64,000 bases of DNA from Acanthamoeba lenticulata (lineage: Eukaryota > Discosea > Longamoebia > Acanthamoebidae): NCBI GenBank assembly GCA_002179805.1, contig NAVB01000021.1:1-64000 (forward strand), read 5' to 3'. A model generated the notes under the pieces. It was not told where the DNA came from and did no database searches. It worked only from the letters and a program-made list of their open reading frames with translations. Made by a program: the position numbers and the translations under genes. Of this stretch, positions 43,791 through 56,155 are shown one piece after another; within the stretch, counting starts at the first letter, position 1; every line of letters starts with the position of its first letter.

Positions 43791-46700
43791 TCAGGCGTTA
43801 CGGTCAAAGAAGAGGATGACGGGCTTGTAGTCGCGATTGTTGTAGAGCACACGCAGGAAGTCGCGCTGCTGCCGCTCCTTGTCCTCCTTCGTCAACGGCA
43901 CATCGTCGTTGTTGTTGTTGCTGTTGTTGTTGTTGGCCTCCTCGGCGGCAGCAGCGGCCCGCCCAGAGCCCTTTCTCCGGCGCTTGCGGGCGCGCTCCTC
44001 CTTCTCGCGCAGGAGCTGCTGTCGTCGCTGCCGGGCCTCCTTGGCCTGCGGGCCCTCCTCAAACTTGCGCTGTGGCGCCGCTTGTGGTTGTTGAAGGTGA
44101 AGATGGCGCTGTGACAACAACAAGTGCTGTTGCTGTGGATCGGTCAAGTCGAGGCTGCTGCTGTTGCTATCCTCGCCGCCTCCGACAAGCAGCGACAGAT
44201 CGTCCTCATCATTATCGTCCTCATCGTCACCGTCCATGCCGTCGTCGTCGTTGTCACTCGAGGCGCCATCGTCGCTGTCGTCCTCGAGTGACCTCCGCTT
44301 CCGCGATGATGATGACGACAAGTCGTCGAGCGAGCGCCGGAGCCGCTTGAGCGGGAGGCCGGCACCATCCGAGGCGCGCCGCTTCCGGACGGCCGAACTG
44401 CAGCCGGGAAGGGCGATCACAGGTGCCGCGGTCATGATCTCGTCCGTCACCCATCGCTGTCGCTCCTCCGGCGCGCTCGCATCGCTCTCATCAGCGGATG
44501 CCCACTGCACCAGATACATCACGGTGGTTGGGGTGGTTGCCGAGCCAGGAGCGGGCGAGGCCCGTGTGTCTCCGCTGCTGCTGTCGACGCCGTCCTGTGG
44601 TGGCTGCGGCTGTTGGGCGGTGGTCAACGTTGCGGCTGTTGTTGTTGATGGTGTTGGTGTTGGGCCGACGCGAGACACAGAGTGGACGCGCTCGACGACG
44701 CGAGTCTTGAGCTTGGGATCGACGAGGAGGCCGTTCCACAGCTCCTTCAACCGGCTCGCCTCCTCCTCGGCGACTGGCTCCGGCCCGGCTGCAGCCGGTT
44801 CCGACGGTGGGAGGCTGGCCTTGGCGCGGAGAAAAGCCACGCGGCTGGCGAAGCGCTCCTTCCACGTGCCCACGTGGCGAGATGCGAGGTCAGTGCCCCA
44901 CCGGGTCTCGAACATGCGGCGCCAGATGGCGTCGTGGGCCGCGATGATGGAGAAAAAGTGGCTGCCACGTCACCACCAAGACGTCAGCACTAGGCCGATT
45001 TTTGGGAAGCGGGAAGGAGAAAGGACAAGTACCAGGTGGAGGAGATGGCGCCGAGGTCGCGTGGGCTGGATTGAAGGAAGGAGAAGATGCGCATAATTAG
45101 GTCCGTCGGCAGCGCGTCAAACCATAGAAAGACCCCTCGGTTCTCGGGCTTCATTCGCCCGAGCGGCAGCGGGATCGATTGCGACCGAGAGAGCGCCCTC
45201 TTCGGGCCGCTGCCGTTCATGAAGACGGCTGACGACGACGTTCGGGGCGGGAAGAAGCCATCCCCGCCGGCAGCAGCAGAATACTGAGACGTCCGCGGCA
45301 GGTGTCCCATGGAAAGGCTGGTCGGCGAGCCGAGCTTGCCGGGGAGCGAAGGCCGCCGGACCTGGCGGCGGGCGCAGTTGGAACAATGGGCGCCAAACTG
45401 CTGCGCGTTGCGGAAGGAGGTCTTGGGCCACGCCCGATCGCAGTGCTTGCAGTAGTAGTAGCGGTCGTCGGTGCGGAGGTGGCGCGGGATCTTGTCGTTG
45501 ATGAGCACAATGTCGCTCAGCTTGGAGGCCTCCTCCAGGCCCTCCTCGTTCTCCTTGCGTCGCATGGCGGTCTCACCGTCCAGCTGCTGGTCAAGGTGGG
45601 GCACCGCCTGGTGCAGGCTCCGCCCGCGGCCGCTGCCCGGCCGACGCCCGCGCCTCCGCACGCCGCCGCGGTGGTGCGCACCGGCCGAGCTGCCGCGGTG
45701 ACGGTGATGCGCGACAGCAAGGCCGTCGTCAATGTCGTCATCGCTGGTCGCATCCTCAGACACTGAAGCGTCGGACGAGAGTGAGTCGTCATCCTCCTCT
45801 TCCAGGTGGCCGTTGGCGAGGCCATTCATCATGCCTGCGCCACTGTGACCCACAGAGGCCGATGCCACGGCGGTAGTGTGCTCGCGCTCCTCCTGCTTTC
45901 TCAGTTCCTCCATGAGGCTCTCCTCCAGCGGAATGTCCAGCGGGTCTTCATCGTCGTTGATGCTGTTGTTGAAGTCCAGGTCGAGCAGAGCAGCGCCGCT
46001 GCCGCTGAGTGACGCTTGTGTCGCCGCAAAGCCTGACGATACTGGCAGGGTTGGCGCAAACGGTGAAAAGGGCGAAAAGGGTCCTGAACCCGATAGCCCA
46101 ACGACTGGGAGGGCTGTGGCCTTCCTGCCGCGCCCGCCGCGCCGCGCGCCCTTGGCAGATTCGCCATCCTCGTCATCGTCCTCGTCCTCATCTTCGACCT
46201 CGTCATCTTCTTCATCAAACTCATCGTCAAACTTGAACTCATCCTCGTCGTTGATCACCGGTCCACCGGGCCGACTCTTCTGGGCTGACTTACGACCCCG
46301 CCCGGGCCTACCTCGACCGCGGCCTCGACCGCGAGTCTGTGCAGCGACAGCAGGGCCCTTGCCCGCAGCAGGCGGAACCCCAGTCACGATGGCGGCGCCA
46401 CCAACAGCAAGGGGTACAGTAGAGGTCGGAACAACGCCGCCGCCGTTCTCATGCCCGAGGATGTGGTCGACGATGCGCTGGTAGAGGTCGGTCTTGGTGC
46501 CCGACACGGAGAGGCCGCGAACCTTGAGCTCCTGCCGCAGTTTGTCGCGCGTCATCGCAGCGTAGCGGCGAAAATCCTCCCGATCGGTACTCACACGCAC
46601 GGGCACCGCCTTGGAGACTCCGCTTCGTCGTCCAGGCTTGTTCGCCGCCGGCGCTGGCGCGGCGGCAGCCACAGCAACAGCTACAGCGGCCGTCGTCCCG

Positions 46701-47805
46701 GCGGCGGCAGCAGTGACGTTGGTAGTTGTCGCAGCCACTGGGCTGGTTCCGGTCCGGTTCGCTATCCGCTGGCTCTTCTTGATGGGCGTTGGCGTCGCTG
46801 CCGCTGGCGTAGCGGCGTTCACTGCGACCGGCGGGGCAGGCGAAGTCGATAATTGCTGCTCCAACGGTGCTGCCACGCTTGGCGATGTTGCAGCTGTTGA
46901 CTCAACGGTCTGTGCTGGCGGCTGTTGCACGCCGCTAGTGTGCGCCGCAGCTGGAGCGACGGCTACAGGCAGCATTGGCGGCGCCATTGCGATAACTGCC
47001 GCCGGCATGAGTCCAGACGCTGGCGCTGGCACCACCAGCTCGCTGTTGATGTCATCCACCTCCATGCTCTCTGCTCCTTTCGGTGAAAGAGGTAGCGCGG
47101 GAGTAATCGTCACGGCCTCTCTCCGTGCTCCACTGCTGCTGACTACCGTCGAAGGTGTTGAAATCTCGTCCTTGGCCGCACCCGCACATGACTCACGCCC
47201 TTCGCCCGACGAGTTTTTCGAGGCACCAGCTTCGGTTTCCCGCGCAGCGCCGTCGCTCTTCTCTGGGTGCGCTGGCGACACTTCTTTGTCCATGTAATCC
47301 AAGACGAGGTCGCCGACGGCGGCGACGACCATTGGGCCGTCAACCGCAGCCTCAAGGAGATGGCTATGTCCGGCGTCACCGGCACAGAAAAGCGAGCGTT
47401 TGACGAGCGAGGGTGATGCCGGTGGCGACGCCGAGATGGGCGAAGAAGAAGCACCGTTCATCGCCGCGATACACGCCGACGTAAAGGCGGAGGAAGAGGG
47501 CGGGTAAGGAGACAGACCGCCAGGGTTGCCGTCCTTGGACGAGGAGGCCGCGGTTCCCATGGACGGCGACGAAGGCGACGACTGAACCGGAGACGAGAGC
47601 CCTGAAGTTATACCACCGTCGATCGGGAACATCTCTTCCTCCCATGCATCTAAGGCGAGCCAAAAACGAAACGAATTGGGAGAAAATGAGGTCAAATCAA
47701 GAGCACAATTTGAAGAAAATTAATGGAAAAAGGCCAAGAGGCGATTTGATGCATTGGTTGCTTAGATGGAGTGGAAGGAAGAATACCGTTAAATGGCATG
47801 TCCAT
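43791..47805 (-). CDS. F-box and SAP-domain nuclear protein
   Basis: The start is uncertain: exon 1 contains MDMPFN, ending at GTATTC (47798), joining in frame to [13 protein letters not shown]; an ATG further up in the same frame is possible. A long low-complexity N-terminus is followed by a SAP DNA-binding motif (about 46560-46450: [33 protein letters not shown], given in two parts), a basic AT-hook-like [13 protein letters not shown], acidic tracts, a zinc-finger-like [18 protein letters not shown]...HCSNC, and an F-box ([17 protein letters not shown]). An intron at about 45030-44970 joins AISSTC to [16 protein letters not shown], completing the F-box region. The C-terminus is basic and Ser-rich. 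Probably a chromatin-linked SCF ubiquitin ligase adaptor; the combination is unusual. Confidence 0.75.
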
Positions 47806-48568
47806 CGCAGGCGTCTTCACGGCTGCTCGCCGGTCCGCTTCGCCAGCACTGCTCGGACCAGAGAAAAAAATGAACGCATGCATGCATTCGTGATGGGGCG
47901 GAGGTGAGGCAAATTGACTGACATGGCAAAGCATTCGGTATTACCTGGTGGAATGTTCAGTCAATCTGAATCCATCGTGATGATCTCGGGGGTGGTGCTC
48001 CTTCGACATCGCCCCTCGGTATGACCGGATTATGTGTTTCTCTGCACGACGCAAGGAAAGGAGATGGCGGTGAATGGTCGAAAGACATGTTGATATCGAG
48101 TTGCAAATGAAGAGATGCCCCAAATACAAGGCTAGGGGGCGAGCCGAGAGGAAATGGATACCTTCTCTCTTGATGAAAGGCAAGGAATTATCAACCCGCG
48201 CCTCGTCGTCTTGAATGCCGAACGAAATTAATTGATCGAGCAATCAAATGATCGAGGGTAATAAACCACGCGACTGAAGAGGTCGCCTCTTTCTCTTCGG
48301 GGCCGAGGAGGGGGAACGGGCGCGCGTGCGTGGCCTCGGTATCCTCCGTTCCTCGAAACACCGTAGAAATGAATGGAAAAAGCGTGTGCTCGTCTTTCGC
48401 ACGACGCAAATTGACCGAGCGTTTCCATGACTAACCGCAGTGAAATTTCGAGCTTTGGATAATTTGTTCTTCGAACAGTTTCCCCTTACTTGTTGCGGCC
48501 GGCTCTTGTTAATTTGGTGGCCATTCAATCAATTCAAGAGGGGGGACAAGGGAAAGAAAGCGTAGGGG
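47806..48568. other. divergent promoter region, no gene seen
   Basis: About 760 bp between the F-box gene start (leftward) and an unknown plus-strand gene. Short minus-strand frames show no domain. It may contain 5' UTR exons of the F-box gene. Confidence 0.4.
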
Positions 48569-50198
48569 ATGGAGGAGGGCCACACCAGCCGTACCCGAAA
48601 AACGAATGGCGGCAACCCACCGAGAACGGATGGGGCACGAAGTAGTAGCAGCAGAAGGAGACGGTCGTCTGGTGGCGGCGGCATGCTGGCACCAGCTGCC
48701 AGAGGGTCGCCAGGAAAGAGAGAATACGTCGTCGTGGCAGGCCAGAAAGTCTATCTCAACTTCATCCACGCCAAGCGCCACAATCGTTCGAATTTCCCGG
48801 TCCCTCATTCGCCACTGGTCAAGGAGTCAGTTCTCGCAGGTCCTTCGGTCATGCGATCAGCTTCAGCAACACGCGCTCGTTCTAAACGCTCAGCCACTCA
48901 TGGCCATGTTAACGACGGCGAAGAAGACGCAGAAGCGGCACCTGTCATCCTTGAATTGCGCAATCAGATCATCGAGCACGAGCTGGGCAAGAGAACCGAA
49001 AGCCTCGATACTGACGACTCTGAGTTCTCGATCGAAGAGTTCACGCCACCTGCGGTCGCAGCCAAGAGGAAACGCAAGGCAGACGAAGCCGCAGCAGCTG
49101 ATGCCGTTGAGATGGAGGCGGTGCGCAAGGACGAAGAACGCAAAGAACAAGAAACACGAAAGGAAAAGCCTAAAGAAATTCCGACACCGAAGAAGGCGCG
49201 AGTACCGGCTGAGACAGAGAGCCTTCAACCACAGACGCTTCGAGGGTTCGTGGAAGAAAGCACAGAGTTACAAGAAGAGGAGCGCGATGGTCTATGCGTG
49301 ACTGAGGCAACCAAGGCACGATTGGGGACCAGCCCACAGCCCACTTCACGCCATCTGCCAACGGTACCGACCTCGCTACACCATCAGCTTCTTGTCTTGT
49401 AGCGGGCTGACGCTTTGGGGTAATGTTGATATCCAGGTGGTCTCTCCGAAGAGACCTCTATCCTCTGGTGGGCACCAGCGAGTGTCACCGCCTTCCTCCA
49501 AGTCGCCCTTCACCATGCCCACATCCCCATTCGTCGCCCGGACCTCCTCATCGGCAGCCTCTCCTCGGACCTTTAAGAGCTCGCGTTTGTCTTCCTCGCC
49601 CACAACCACTACAAATACGACAACTGCCAGTAGCAACAACAGCTCTTCCCGAGCGTCTTCATCATCAAGCCGGAGCTCGTCAGCGGCCACCACTGGTGGA
49701 GCAGTCGCCGCAGTGCCGTCATCTCAGCTGGACGACCTCGAGATCAGTTCGTCGTTCCTCTCCACGTTAGACGTGCTTGAGAAAAGCGCCACCGACCGCT
49801 GGCTCCCAGAAGTCGGCCGGCCAGCAGGCAAGGCGGTGAGTCACGAAGAAGAGGAAGAGACGGAAGATGAGGAAGTTGTAGTAAAAGGACGAGCTGCACA
49901 GGAAGAAGAAGAAGAAGAAGAAGAAGAGGTGGCGACAGCGATTGAGGACTCACAATGGCTCGACTCGCCGTTCTACATGTCCACTCAAGCGGCGCGAGCC
50001 TTCGCCGCCACGGCCACGCCGCTCCCGCCGGGCGGGGCTCGAGTCCGCAACCAGCATCATGGCCAACCTGGTCGAGACCGGGCCGCGCGGTGGGCAGCCT
50101 GCTCTACACCCGCGTCCTCTTCCTCTCCGTCTTCGTCTCCCTCTTGTTCGTCGTCGCCTCTGGATTCGGGAAGCACGTTGCTCTCGCCAGCCTTGTAA
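48569..50198 (+). CDS. disordered protein of unknown function
   Basis: Two exons: 48569 to about 49363 and 49438-50198, joined in phase 0 (ACG|GTACCG ... CCAG|GTG), giving LPT followed by VVSPKRPLSSGG. Start MEEGHTSRTRKTNGGNPPRT. The only ordered-looking part is REYVVVAGQKVYLNFIHAKR near residue 50 and a charged helical segment (RKDEERKEQETRKEKPKEIP) near 190. The rest is Ser/Thr-rich with acidic runs (EEEEEEEEE). KRKRKADE and KKARVPAE look like nuclear signals. No family was recognised. It ends 26 bp from the convergent SPO11 stop. Confidence 0.6.
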
Positions 50199-50224
50199 CA
50201 CCCTTTGCTCGATGTACACTCTAT

Positions 50225-51948
50225 TCAGAGCCAACTTGCGGAAGCGATCTTGTCGGGCAGGAAGGCGTCGCACAAGAAGGAGATCCCGAGCGAGGAGAAA
50301 GCCTGTAGCTCCACCTTGTGCCCCGCCGCCAGCATCTGGAGCAGCTGCTTCCTGTTTGTGTTGAGCGGGATTGATTCTCGCTCAGCCAGTTGCACCGATG
50401 ACGACGGACGGCCGACGTACCGCCAAGTGGGTTTGGCATGAAGAGCGGGCATGTGCAACATCAACTCTCCCTTGCGTCGGTCTCGCTCAGTGAGTTGGAC
50501 GAAGCAGCCCTTGGGCAGTTTCAGTCTGGCCAAGTCGGCGTCGTGCACACCCAACCTGCATTGCGGTGCGGTAAGTCACTGTGGCGCCAACCCACAACAT
50601 GACCACAAAAGTCTTACGCTAGGGCGCACCACAAGATCTCAGGAGTCGCCAGGCTCTCGGCGTCATACGTCATGCGCTAAAGCAGAAAAGGTCAGGCCCA
50701 TGCCCGCACTAACTGAAGAAAACGAATCTGTTGCAGAGCGCACCAGCGAGCCGAACGCGTAGGTGCATAAGATCTGGAGGCCCCAGGGGTCATAGTCGCA
50801 CATGGCGAGCACAACGAGCGACGCCATCACGTCTTTCAGCATTCGCACGAGTCGACGCGCTGCCATGTCGGGCATACCCTTCCCCTGGGGACTACCACGT
50901 TGAGGTCAGACCTTCTTATGGATTTGAGAACGGTACCGTGAGCAGGATGCAAGGCCCATATCTGCTGATGAATCCGTCGTTCAACACTGATGTGGTACAC
51001 GCGGCGAGGGTCAGACCGTCGAGCGGGGAAAGAAAGGGGCTGATAAAGCGTACGGCGCATGAAGGTGGCGTGATCCTCTACGATCAGCAAAACCCGTGCA
51101 TCGGTGTGCAGCTCTGGGAAGTCGTTGTGATGGATTAACGAGACGAAAAGCGTTCATCGTTTGAGGAGGAGTGAATCAAAACCTTGAATGCGGTTGATGT
51201 TGCCCGGAATAGGTTTGCCCTGCAAATCAAGAGCATGAAAACCACGTGAATACGTGAAAACCAGAGTGATTGTACTGTGTCCAAGTAATTCATGCAGTTG
51301 ATGAGGTCGCCATCCTCCCGCCAGCTTAGGTGACCTGCAACAAGACTCTTCTCTGTGCCCATCTGACACGTAGCACAAGGGTCATCGTTTTTTTCGCCTC
51401 CAGCAGGACTCACAGCATACCACATGAAGTGCACAGCGAGGCACGCGGAGCATGGAGGCGATGTTCTCAATGGTGCGATCCACGACCACTTGCTTGCCGA
51501 ATAAAGTGACGTCCATGTAGTAGATGTCTCTGCTTTCACAATGTAAATTGAGGAAGGAAGGGTCTTTTGCCTGTCCATAAAGCGGGGGTACCTCTTGGTG
51601 GCGTGCTTGTCAGTGCGCAAGAGTCCATGAACGACCTCCATCACACGTATCATCACCACTTTCTGGACAGTGAGTGATGAGGAGGGAAAGAGCTCACTGG
51701 TGGAGCTAACCAAATGACTTGGCGGTCTTGGTGGACTGCAGCGAGAGCGTTTTAACGCAGGGCGCATCCCCTGAAGGCCGGTGGCGCTTTGTGGTGTAGT
51801 CATATTCTACAGTCGCGTAGGACTGATGCTCTTCGAAGTACAGTGTTGCAGGCTGATCCTGGCTCGTTTCGTGCATGAATCGAGCCGCTACTTCTTCGAG
51901 CCTCTTGATGACCTCGCTCTTGCTATGGGCAAAGGTAAGGACCACCAT
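50225..51948 (-). CDS. SPO11: SPO11, meiotic topoisomerase VI A-like protein
   Basis: Makes the DNA double-strand breaks that start meiotic recombination. About eight exons; the start at 51948 is tentative because CCCATAG at 51935 could be an acceptor with an upstream first exon. Key parts: KSEVIKRLEEVAARFMHETS; VVMIRVMEVVHGLLRTDKHA; the junction AG|A at about 51530 giving TKRDIYYMDVTLFGKQVVVD with the catalytic Tyr (second Y); EKSLVAGHLSW; GKPIPGNINRIQ; VLLIVEDHATF (Toprim Glu); GMPDMAARRLVRMLKDVM; MCDYDPWGLQILCTYAFGS (Toprim DxD); KLPKGCFVQLTERDRRKG; and the C-terminal MLAAGHKVELQAF...FLPDKI. All catalytic residues are present. Confidence 0.92.
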
Positions 51949-52259
51949 TCAGCTCATGATTGCGGAGGGCTTAAGTACTCGATAGTGAGACAAAGACTGT
52001 TCCGAGCGTGGAGAGCTTGGCGTTGGGCTTCAGCAAGCAGGGCTGGACGCCAACTAGACACACATTCCTGAATGGGTAGGAAGTTCACCTCAGCAGTTCA
52101 GCTGGCGAGTTTTTGGCTTCTACAGTCGCGTACCATGGGCAAGTTGATGTTGTGGGGGCTGTTGTGGAAAAGGCATTCAATTTACATTTGCATCTGCATC
52201 GTTGTCAAACAAAACGCAGGCAGATGCCTGAAAAAAGGCGGGAAACTTTTACACGGGCT
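51949..52259. other. spacer, SPO11 promoter and LRR gene 3' region
   Basis: 311 bp between two minus-strand genes. No gene seen, though an upstream SPO11 exon may lie here. Confidence 0.35.
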
Positions 52260-55200
52260 TCAGCTGATGACGCACTTGTCCTCTGCGTCGTCTCTGGTCG
52301 AGGATGATCCTAAAGGTGACGAAGAAGAAGAAGAAGGAGAAGAAGGGGCAGAAGTCGAGGATGAATGGAATAGAGACGAGGCCCAGTTGTCGAGGGAGGA
52401 CGAAAAGTTGGCCAGGGAGGAACTGATCGTTGACAGCGGGCCACTGCCAGTTGATGGTGGCGATGAGTAGAGACTTGCTGATGTCGACGTAGAAAACAGC
52501 GGGGCAAATGCGGCGGGATCCAACGCCGCCATTGACGAAGACGATGATGAAGACGGCGAAGACAGTGAGACGAGCTGGACGAGGGAGCTGCCAGCTCGTT
52601 CGGCAAGCTCGCGCTGCAGGCGGGCCGCATCGACGCGCGGACAGAAGGCCAGGCTGAAACGCAGCAGCAGTGGAGCCGACCGGGCAAAGGCGACGGCCGT
52701 CAGGCTTGGGAGCGACATGAGCTCGATCTGCCTGAGGCTCGGGAGCGACAGGCCCAGCCGTGTGACGCGCTCGCAGCTGCTGAGGCCCACTTTCTGCAGG
52801 GTCTCGTGGACGAGCGTGAGCGGGCCGGCGAGCTGGCCCAGGTTGAGCAAGTTGAGGGTGATGAGGCGCGGGCACTCGACCAACATGGAGGTCACCACGG
52901 CCGTGTCGACTTTACAGAACTTGATGTCGGCCAGCTGCAGTGCTGGGCACTGGATGATGGGCTGAGTCATGGCCTCGCACGACACTAGGTTGAGGACGAG
53001 CAGCGCGGAGAAGGCAAAATGGGGCCGTTGAAGCGAGGCGCAGCTGAAGAGGGACAAGTGGCGGAGCCCGTGTGAGTAGGCTGACAGCTGCGCGATGTGG
53101 TGGTCACGCAGCATGCGGGAACGAGAGAAGTGAAGCGTGTGGAGCAGCGGCAAGCGGAGGGCGTAGAGGTGGAAGTCGGAGAAGCTGCTCTCGATCACGA
53201 GGCGCCTCAAGCTCGGATTGGCCACCTCGATGGGTGCCTCTTCTTCAATGTCCTCCTCGATCTTGCGCAACTCGGCCTCCTCGGCGCTCACCGGGAGCAC
53301 GTTGTCGCACCGGCTGTACTCGACCGTGTGCAGCCGCGGACAGCGGGCCAGCATTTCGAGGATGCAGCCGAGTTCGAGGTTGGTTCTGTTGGCCTTGAAC
53401 ACGCGTAGCTCGCCGAGCGAGGCCAACTTGCGCGAGGCCGTCAGCTGCTTGCACTCGCTTAGGTCGAGGCTGTGCAGCCTCCGGCCGCTGTTGCCCAGGA
53501 TGTAGTCCAGATTGAAGTTATCAATGTTGGACTCGCACAGGTTGAGCTCGGCCAGCTGCGGGCAGTCACAGTTGATGATGTCCCGTGGCGTCGGGTACGT
53601 CCCGCGGCTGATCTCCAGCTTGAGCAGGCTCGTCGACGCGATCGTCAGGTCGCGCGTCGAGTAATAGTCCTTGGGTAGCGATTGCAGCGTCAGGATTCTC
53701 AACTGGCCGCATCGTCGCGTAAGGCCCTCGACAAACTCGAGGATGGCGTCCACCATCGGCGTGTTGTGGCTCCCCAGCGGTCGGATTATCTCGGCCTTCT
53801 GAAGGCTGGGCAGCTCCATGTGCAAGTGGGCGTGGTTCGTGCAGCCCTCGAGCCTAACGTACTCAAGCGCTGGGCACATCACTGTCACGTCCCTGTGCGG
53901 CGCCGGCGCCAAGCGTAATGAATTAGCCCTGATGAGCGTTGCGTTGAAGGAAGGAGAGGAGAGGAGGGTCTCACTTCTGCAGGTACGCGTTGATGAGGAC
54001 CAGCGTGCGGAGGCTCGGGCTCTGTGTGGTCCCGCTAGTAAGCGACGACGCTCAAGTACGAGGAAGTAGAGGAGATACCTCAATCTGGGCAAAGTTAATG
54101 GGCGACGACGTGATGGAGAGGATGTGGAGAGACTTGTGCTGCTTGAGCTCCTCGAAAAAGTCCATATCGAATGGATACGCCGTCACCGACAAGGAGAACA
54201 AGTTGGGGCACCCTGTCCAAGCCAAACAGTGTAAATAGCTTTGCTATTCTCTGGTCGAAGCATTTAGGCGTACCGCGCAGGAGGTTCCCGCATGCAGGAA
54301 ACAGCCGCGTCGTGTGAGCCGTCCAAGAGATGTGCGTCAGCTGAGCGAAGCAGGGATGAGGAAACGGTAAGCGTGAGCCATCGGGCCGATCATCAGACAA
54401 GAAGGTTACAGCGTACTCGCGGACAGTCAAAGGTGACGATAGGCTTGGCTGGAAAGCGCCACACGTCATGAAGAAACATACTTCGCAGCGTGCGCGATGC
54501 GATGGCCGAGCCCTCAAGCGTGCACTGCGCCAGGCGCAGTTCCTCGAGCTCGGGCAGAGCGGTCAGCTGGTCCACATCAAACTCGGTCCCGTCTTGCCGG
54601 TGAGCCTGGCACGCCAAGCTCCGCAGTCCCCTGTGTCCAACACAGATGGAGTCCGTTAGTAAAAGGCCCCAAGCCATGGCAAGAGAGCGGGAACTTCGAA
54701 CTGATTGGCGTGGATGAGGGCGTAGATCATGTCCTTGTAGTCCGTGTCCCAATAAATACCCAGTTCGCGCAGCTGTGTAAACTCCAGCTTGCCTCGGTCT
54801 GCGGGACCGGCCACCGAGCAGTGAGATCTTGAGTTGGGCAAGTCCCTCTAAACTTCCAAAAGGACGCACCAGGAGAGCCCGTGGGCGGATAGACCACGTA
54901 GTCATAGTGGAGTGACCGGAGCGACGGGCAATGGCGCTCGAGCGCCCGCAGGCCGCCCCACCGCACGTCGTGGCACCCGCGAATATCGACCTTTAGCAAG
55001 GAGGGGCACAGCCTAAAAGGGAAGAGGCGCAAGGGGAGCAGTGAGCCACTGAGGCGACACAATCATACAGTTTCGCGTGCAACCGCGTACTGTGCAATAG
55101 AGCAAAGGGCTTCGTCCTTGAGCTTCGTGGCACGGAAGTCGACCGCCATTAGGCACGGGCACTCGTACCTGCGTAATCCGTTAGCTGGGGGGCGGACTGG

Positions 55201-55896
55201 CCCAAGGACTAGCACAGGAGCATCCCAGTGGCTACGCACTTGATGGGGTCCACGATGTTGGGGTTGTGGCTTACGATAAGGGTTTCCAGGATGCGACTCT
55301 CCTTGGTGATGGCTTGCACCCTGCGCCCATTAGCTAATGGTGAGGTTGTGTGCACGTTCAACCTCTCCTGGATAAGCGTACACTTCATCGTTGATCTGTG
55401 TACAATTAGAGAGGTTGAGGTGTAGCAGTGTATAGGGGTTGAACAGCTGGATGACCGTGCTAGCAGAGACCCACTTCATTGAGGAGAAGTCCAACTCTAT
55501 GAAGGGGCAAGCGCTGCACAGGCGTGACATGTGAGTGGTGGTGTATCTCGAGGAAGGCTGAGGAGCTCTACCTTTTGTTATTTGTGGTGAGGAAGAGCGA
55601 GAGGGTGAGGTCGTTGACCTTGGGCGAACGGCTGAGCTTGACAAAGACTTGCTGCAACACCGTCACAGGCAATCGGTCTACAACAGTAGGACTCGTCATG
55701 AGCCCTCAAGTACGGAAGTAAGAAACTGTCCGAGCTTATGCGTACCGAGGTTCTCGAGCTGCTGGAAGCTGTCCGCCACGTAGTTCAAGCACAGGTCCGT
55801 GAGGCTCGCCACGCCAGGCCTAAAGAGGAGGTGCTCGCCCTCAGGCCACAGCGCCCGCCGCCGCCTCTCTTCCTCTTCTTGATGCAGCGCGTCCAT
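52260..55896 (-). CDS. large leucine-rich-repeat protein, AMN1/F-box-LRR type
   Basis: One gene of roughly a dozen exons. The start at 55896 (MDALHQEEEERRRRALWPEG) is preferred; 56028 is an in-frame alternative. From about 55850 onward it is a near-continuous run of about 25 LRRs of the cysteine-containing (AMN1/FBXL) type, each like LTDLCLNYVADSF, LLHLNLSNCTQINDE, LLKVDIRGCHDVRWGGLRAL, LEYVRLEGCTNH, LHSLDLSECKQLT, LRHLSLFSCASLQR, LQKVGLSSCERVTRLGL. The C-terminus is a Ser-rich tail ([14 protein letters not shown]) ending near 52260. No clear F-box is visible at the N-terminus. Such solenoids usually bind a partner protein. The LRR assignment is firm; the role is not. It is head-to-head with the APP1-like gene (259 bp). 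Confidence 0.82.
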
Positions 55897-56155
55897 CGCT
55901 TCGCCGGCGCGTTCGATGCAGCCTCTTGATTTCCGTTGTGTGCGGAGATCAGACAACGCAGTTGTGGTGAGGCTACAGGACCGGTGCAAACTGAAGGGTT
56001 GGTAACGTCGAAGATCGTTCAATTCCAACCGCCACGTCGCGTGTGCTCAGAATAATAATACAAGGAAAAGGCTGTGGAAAACAAGGGGCAGGCCAAAGAA
56101 CGAAGACAAGAGAGTCTACCGACCCAGCCTGAACCTCAAGAGGCAGACGCTGCTC

